In this document: positions 60,206-64,000 of the stretch, in pieces | Layout of the letters: each line of letters opens with the position of its first letter | How positions within the stretch are numbered: position 1 is the stretch's first letter | Assembly (NCBI RefSeq): GCF_036046055.1 | Contig: NZ_CP107939.1 | Coordinates: 7,936,001 to 8,000,000, forward strand | DNA length: 64,000 bases | DNA from: Nocardia sp. NBC_00403 | GTDB taxonomy: Bacteria; Actinomycetota; Actinomycetes; Mycobacteriales; Mycobacteriaceae | Direction: 5' to 3' | The notes under the pieces: generated by a model | Seen by the model: the letters and a program-made list of their open reading frames with translations, nothing else | What the model was told of the DNA's origin: nothing | The model's database searches: none | Position numbers and translations under genes: made by a program

Positions 60206-61066
60206 ATGACCGATCAACCGGATCTGTCATCCACTTTCGTCGTGTCGATGACAACCCGGATCCATCGGCACGCCGCTGTGTACGCAGAAGAGATCATCGA
60301 CCACCTCGCCGGTCTCGACGGCCGACACCGGCAGCCGCGTGAGGAGCGGCTGCTGGACTCCTTCAACACGCATGTCGAAACCGTCGTCGCCCGTTACGAA
60401 CCACCCGGTATCCGGCGGCGCGGCGACAGCCTGGTATTCGCGGATCTCTATGCTACCACCCGCGAACCACATACCGACGACGACGAACATGGCACCATTC
60501 CGCTCGAATTCCTGGCCGCCCTGCTGGCCGCCGAAGTCGAGTTCCGCGGCCCGCTGCGGCTCAGCGGGACCCAGAGCACCATGCTCGCCGAGGTATACGA
60601 ACGCCTCGGCGACTGCCTGCGCTCGGCCGGATTACCCGGCCACGCGGCACTCGCGTTCCGGCGCGCAGGCAGTCTGCATCGCCAGAACGAGGACGACGAC
60701 GATGCCGACCGCTGTGGCCTCGCCCAGGCTCGCGCACGGTTCGAGGCCCTCCCACCCAGCTGGCGCCGGACCGGCGGCCATATCTCGGACCTGTTGTGCG
60801 GCTACGGATATCAGCCATTCCGGCTGCTGGCCTGGATGGCGCTGCTGCTGGTCGGGTTCACACTCATGATCAGCTTCATCACCGGCGTGGAGGTTCCTGC
60901 GACGTTCTATCTGTGCCTGATGAACTTCCTCAATCCGGTCGGCGTCGGCGACACCACAGACATCGGCGGTGTCGGCCAGACCCTGTTGGTGATCGAAGCG
61001 TACGTCGGCACGGTCTCGACCTCGGTGTTCTTCGCGCTGCTCGTCCGCAGGTGGTTCCGATTGTGA
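60206..61066 (+). CDS. Membrane protein with potassium-channel-like C-terminal pore
   Basis: A 286-residue protein. The first 210 residues are soluble and helical (AAVYAEEIIDHLAGLDG, AEVYERLGDCLRSAGLPGHA) and may be a sensor or TPR-like part. Then come a hydrophobic segment (LLAWMALLLVGFTLMISFIT), a re-entrant-like loop with NFLNPVGVGDTTD, and a last helix (LLVIEAYVGTVSTSVFFALL). This is the two-helix channel layout, with GVGD in place of the canonical GYGD filter. GGGGGAG precedes ATG 60206. It ends 5 bp from the convergent SCO2521-family gene. Function unknown; channel activity is inferred. Confidence 0.7.
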   Translation: MTDQPDLSSTFVVSMTTRIHRHAAVYAEEIIDHLAGLDGRHRQPREERLLDSFNTHVETVVARYEPPGIRRRGDSLVFADLYATTREPHTDDDEHGTIPLEFLAALLAAEVEFRGPLRLSGTQSTMLAEVYERLGDCLRSAGLPGHAALAFRRAGSLHRQNEDDDDADRCGLAQARARFEALPPSWRRTGGHISDLLCGYGYQPFRLLAWMALLLVGFTLMISFITGVEVPATFYLCLMNFLNPVGVGDTTDIGGVGQTLLVIEAYVGTVSTSVFFALLVRRWFRL

Positions 61067-61071
61067 AACGG

Positions 61072-62058
61072 CTACCAATTCGTCGTGGACACCTTGGCTT
61101 CACGCAGTGCGGCCAGCGTCGCCACCGAAAGACGGTTACGCAACTGACCTACCCGACTGTCCCAATCACGAGTGAACCCCGGCCTGAGCTCCAACTGCTG
61201 CCACAGTCCGAGGAACGGCGGCGGAGTGTGCGCACCTGGCATCCACAGATGCGCGAGGTGTTCGAGAACCGCGGCGAGGACGCGCGCGGAATCCGGGCTC
61301 GCCGTGTCGTACCGATCCGCCTCCTCGACCGCGTTGACGACCGCGGTCAGCAGCCAGTCGTGCATCGCGAGGTCGGCGCAGAACTGTTGGGCCACAGCCA
61401 GATCCTCGATATCCCGCACGGTGATCTGCACGGTGCGGACCTCGTCGTCCTCCAGCCTGAACTCGACGTGCGGAACCTCCACGGCACCGAGCCGGGCAGT
61501 CCACTGCAACCGAGTCGAACCGGTCAGCAGCGGCGACCGCTGATCCAGTCCGCGATCCAGCCGCACCCTGGCCAGCAGCCGCTCGCTGATCGAACCGAGG
61601 TCCAGGGTGTCCGGCCCCATCGGCCGGTGCAGGAAACCGTGCACGAGGTCTATCCCGATGTCGCTTCTGATCTTGTTGATCACCTCGGTCACCCCGCCCC
61701 TGCGCAGATAGTGCTCCCACTTCTCGCGCTGCGGCCTGGCGGCACGCACGACTGCCGTGCGCACCGAACTCTGCAGCACCCGACCGCCGACCACCACGGC
61801 ATCGGTGGCCACCGTACCCCTGGCCTCCGCCCTGGCGCCGGTGCCTGTCGCCAGCAGACAATCCACGCCGACCAGCATGGTGGGCGAGATCGCCATCGGA
61901 ATGGGCCGCTCCCACGACCGCACCGGACGACCTGGCTTCAACGCCAGCAGATTACGAACCTCGACACGGCTCAATGCCCCCGAGGCCGGCACCAAGCAGG
62001 TGCGGACTTCTCCGAGGACGATGAGCGTGCGCTCCGGAAGGACCATCGCATCGGCCAT
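61072..62058 (-). CDS. SCO2521-family protein
   Basis: A 328-residue protein of unknown function. It opens LPERTLIVLGEVRTCLVPAS and contains LAISPTMLVGVDC-like PMAISPTMLVGVDCLLATG, GGVTEVINKIRSDIGIDLVH, and ADLAMHDWLLTAVVNAVEEA. No signal, membrane segment or catalytic motif is recognised. It is named by similarity to the conserved actinobacterial family called after S. coelicolor SCO2521. ATG 62058 starts 1 nt after the SCO2522-family stop, so the two are translationally coupled. I cannot assign a biochemical role. Confidence 0.72.
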   Translation of the reverse strand: MADAMVLPERTLIVLGEVRTCLVPASGALSRVEVRNLLALKPGRPVRSWERPIPMAISPTMLVGVDCLLATGTGARAEARGTVATDAVVVGGRVLQSSVRTAVVRAARPQREKWEHYLRRGGVTEVINKIRSDIGIDLVHGFLHRPMGPDTLDLGSISERLLARVRLDRGLDQRSPLLTGSTRLQWTARLGAVEVPHVEFRLEDDEVRTVQITVRDIEDLAVAQQFCADLAMHDWLLTAVVNAVEEADRYDTASPDSARVLAAVLEHLAHLWMPGAHTPPPFLGLWQQLELRPGFTRDWDSRVGQLRNRLSVATLAALREAKVSTTNW

Positions 62059-62059
62059 C

Positions 62060-63115
62060 TCAGGCGATCGTCGCCCGGCCGGCCCAGGTTTCTGGGACGA
62101 ACAGGTGCTCGAGTCGATGGCTGACCGGGCGCGGCACCGTGACACCGTCTTTGACACCGCTGCGCACAGCGAGGTCGATCACCTCGTCGTCGATCTCGAG
62201 GTGTCCGAGGATGACCTCGACCGCGTGCTCGATGCTGACGTAGGTGCGCGGCAGAATCGACACCGCCCGATAGGCGGCGAACGGGTGCGCGTCGGGATTC
62301 AATTGCACGACGGCGGGCATATCACGCCACGCCTTCGGCCAGGTGAATTCGCCGGAGTCGTCGGAAACGGGCCACAGTTGTGGTTGCGCCACCGGGGCGC
62401 CTTGGTATCGCAGGAGATCCAAGCGCATCAACTGCCACACCGACGCCAGGAAGGGGCAGGCCCACACCCGGTCCGCGTCCGCGCGAACCCGCGACTTCTT
62501 GGTCGGCACCGCCCACAGCTGGGTGTCGAGAAAGATCGAATGCTCACGGCGACCGTACTCCTCGGCGGGCCGGTATTCACCGCTGCGCATCGCCTGCACC
62601 GTGTCGTAGTCGGAGGATCGGCGACCGTTACACAGCCAGCCCGACACGTCGGTAGGCGGCCTGCGCCCTGTCGTCCGCAGAATCGGCTCCGGCACGATCC
62701 AGGAGGCGACCATCTCGGCAAGCGGAATGTGCGCACCGGTCGCGACGCCGTCCACGTACACCGGGGACTCGAAGCAACCTTCCTCACGGGCCAGATAGTC
62801 GATCGTCATACCACATTCATCGGCGGCTTTGAGCAGCTTTCCGATGATCTGTCCCGGGTCGGTGTCCGGGCCGAAGTAGTCATCGATCAGAAAGCACGTA
62901 CTCACCTTGGCCTTCGGACCGAATTCGTCCTTCGCATAACCGATATTCGAGTCGAGGCGCCTTTTGACCTCTTTGAACTGCGCCCTGATCCGATCCTCGC
63001 CATTGGTGAGGTCGTTCATATAGAAATGCCCGACCTCGATAGACAGATGCGAAAGCGGCGCCGACGTGATCGTCGCGCTTGCCGTCGCCTCGCTGTAGCC
63101 CGCAGCGGTCTCCAC
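62060..63115 (-). CDS. SCO2522-family protein
   Basis: A 351-residue soluble protein of unknown function. Conserved-looking segments are LSHLSIEVGHFYMNDLTNGE, CFLIDDYFGPDTDPGQIIGK, GCFESPVYVDG, MVASWIVPEPILRTTGR and QLWAVPTKKSRVRADADRVW. Acidic residues in FLIDDYF and the regular alpha/beta pattern hint at an enzyme, but no known motif is complete. GGAAGGA precedes the GTG by 12 nt. It lies 33 bp after the SCO2523-family gene, in one operon with it. Confidence 0.72.
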   Translation of the reverse strand: METAAGYSEATASATITSAPLSHLSIEVGHFYMNDLTNGEDRIRAQFKEVKRRLDSNIGYAKDEFGPKAKVSTCFLIDDYFGPDTDPGQIIGKLLKAADECGMTIDYLAREEGCFESPVYVDGVATGAHIPLAEMVASWIVPEPILRTTGRRPPTDVSGWLCNGRRSSDYDTVQAMRSGEYRPAEEYGRREHSIFLDTQLWAVPTKKSRVRADADRVWACPFLASVWQLMRLDLLRYQGAPVAQPQLWPVSDDSGEFTWPKAWRDMPAVVQLNPDAHPFAAYRAVSILPRTYVSIEHAVEVILGHLEIDDEVIDLAVRSGVKDGVTVPRPVSHRLEHLFVPETWAGRATIA

Positions 63116-63148
63116 TGGCGATCGAAATCCTTCCTGGAAGGGGGTGGG

Positions 63149-64000
63149 TCAGAACGTTTCCCACACAGCGTCATCGGTGAGCTGACGGGCAAGTTCACCG
63201 AAAGCAGTGGTGGTCTCGACATTGGCGATCTTCGCGTCGACATCGGCGTCGAGGATCACTTGTTCGCGCCACTGCAGCATCGGCTCCATCGGTGTTTCCC
63301 CGAGCAGCGTGCTCTGGCCCAGTTTCTTGGTGGACGCCAGCTTTTTGAGCGCCGCATTCTGTTTCAGCAGCCATCGGGCCTGCGCGGATTCGTCGTTGCC
63401 CGGTTGCGTGAACGGGTTGGGGACCGCCGTTCGAATGAACCGAATCGACTCGCGCAGCTTCTTCTCGTCGTGCCCGTACCCGACGCCGGACTCCAGCAGG
63501 CCACTCGGACCGTGCACCAGCGCGCTGGCCGCCATGATGTGCTGTCGCGTCCAGCGGTGGAAAATCAACCAGCGGATGGTCTCTTCGGCGAGCTGCGGAT
63601 GTGCTGTCGCCTCGAGCACGAGCTGTGCCGCCGCCGAACGCCCCGCGCTGAGATCCACGATGACGACATGGAATTCACCCATCACCTTCGAAAGCAACTT
63701 CACGCATTGCTCGACCATGGCGGTTCCGGTGGTCGGGAATTCCGCGCCGCCCTCATCGCCTGGGAATAATACGAGCTTTCCGGAACGCATCGGCATGCGA
63801 CACAGTTCGACACGATCGGATTTGGCGCGCACATCGATTCTGGTCGTCGTCTCTTTCTCGTTCAGCAGATAGGAGTGCAGCCCGGTGCCGTCGGAAATGC
63901 CACGTTCCACGGCTCCGATCTCGAACAGCGCTCCCGCGGTCGGCGAGCCGAAATCGAAATCCAGATACGCGACGTTCTTGCCGCTCATACACAGCCGAAA
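63149..64000 (-). CDS. SCO2523-family variant P-loop (ParA/MinD-like) protein, 5-prime end beyond right edge
   Basis: About 283 codons are visible; the frame is open through 64000, so the ATG at 63988 is internal and the true start is outside. The visible part begins with VAYLDFDFGSPTAGALFEIG, the segment after the P-loop in ParA/MinD-type ATPases. Later comes a Walker-B-like VVIVDLSAGRSAAAQLV, then FHRWTRQHIMAASALVHGPS. The nucleotide loop itself would lie past the edge. The family is known as a variant P-loop protein whose partners are SCO2521, SCO2522, SCO2524 and a methyltransferase (SCO2525). The role is unknown. Confidence 0.75.
   Translation of the reverse strand, partial: FRLCMSGKNVAYLDFDFGSPTAGALFEIGAVERGISDGTGLHSYLLNEKETTTRIDVRAKSDRVELCRMPMRSGKLVLFPGDEGGAEFPTTGTAMVEQCVKLLSKVMGEFHVVIVDLSAGRSAAAQLVLEATAHPQLAEETIRWLIFHRWTRQHIMAASALVHGPSGLLESGVGYGHDEKKLRESIRFIRTAVPNPFTQPGNDESAQARWLLKQNAALKKLASTKKLGQSTLLGETPMEPMLQWREQVILDADVDAKIANVETTTAFGELARQLTDDAVWETF

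Overview
The window is GC-rich, densely packed actinobacterial chromosome, most likely from Nocardia or a close mycolic-acid relative (Mycobacteriales). Pointers are GTG and TTG starts, WhiB7 with an AT-hook, the AdnA/AdnB helicase-nuclease pair, a mycoredoxin, an antigen-85-like esterase, and a gene order from about 1 to 23.6 kb that follows Mycobacterium tuberculosis Rv3193c to Rv3204. The genus is inferred from content; no rRNA is present to confirm it. No tRNA, rRNA, CRISPR array or intact insertion sequence was seen.

1-24.4 kb, conserved core: UPF0182 membrane protein (cut by the left edge), PPA1309-type protein, PDZ/Lon-like protease, zincin-like metalloprotease, ThiF/TOMM-like protein, AarF/UbiB kinase, whiB7 with a long attenuated leader, uvrD2, mycoredoxin, NudC, a TrkA-type potassium channel, a DoxX-like protein, adnB, adnA, a LipV-like hydrolase, an alkyltransferase-like (ATL) repair protein and a tandem VOC protein. 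An EVE-domain plus MarR pair sits between uvrD2 and the mycoredoxin gene, where M. tuberculosis has nothing. A 62-bp inverted repeat lies at its start.

24.5-34 kb, mixed and partly decayed: a MobA-MoeA fusion for molybdenum cofactor, a tiny Lys/Gln-rich protein with a strong terminator, a frameshifted oligopeptide ABC ATPase remnant beside another gene end, a methionine-salvage operon (MtnA-MtnB fusion, mtnD, mtnC), a gene of unknown function, an alpha/beta-hydrolase pseudogene, an XRE/MmyB-type regulator, and about 1 kb of AT-richer DNA without a convincing gene.

34-41 kb: narGHJI, the respiratory membrane-bound nitrate reductase. Its molybdenum cofactor is plausibly served by the MobA-MoeA fusion upstream. 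41-48.8 kb is accessory: a VOC protein, a secreted cupin, a Tat-exported purple-acid-phosphatase-like enzyme, a TfoX-N protein, an antigen-85-like esterase, a truncated NRPS adenylation domain, and an NAD(P)-binding protein divergent from a GlxA-type regulator.

49-59.5 kb, nitrate/nitrite assimilation: one probable operon narK-nirB-nirD-nnaR-cbiX (minus strand). Nitrate is imported and nitrite reduced to ammonium; the NnaR-type HemD/winged-helix protein is a likely regulator, and CbiX probably supplies siroheme. A CynX-type MFS transporter with a divergent GntR regulator and a second narK follow.

59.6-64 kb: a GNAT acetyltransferase, a membrane protein with a potassium-channel-like pore, and a minus-strand operon of the SCO2523, SCO2522 and SCO2521 families (variant ParA-like P-loop protein plus two conserved proteins of unknown function). 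This last module is cut by the right edge and is the best candidate here for an undescribed system.
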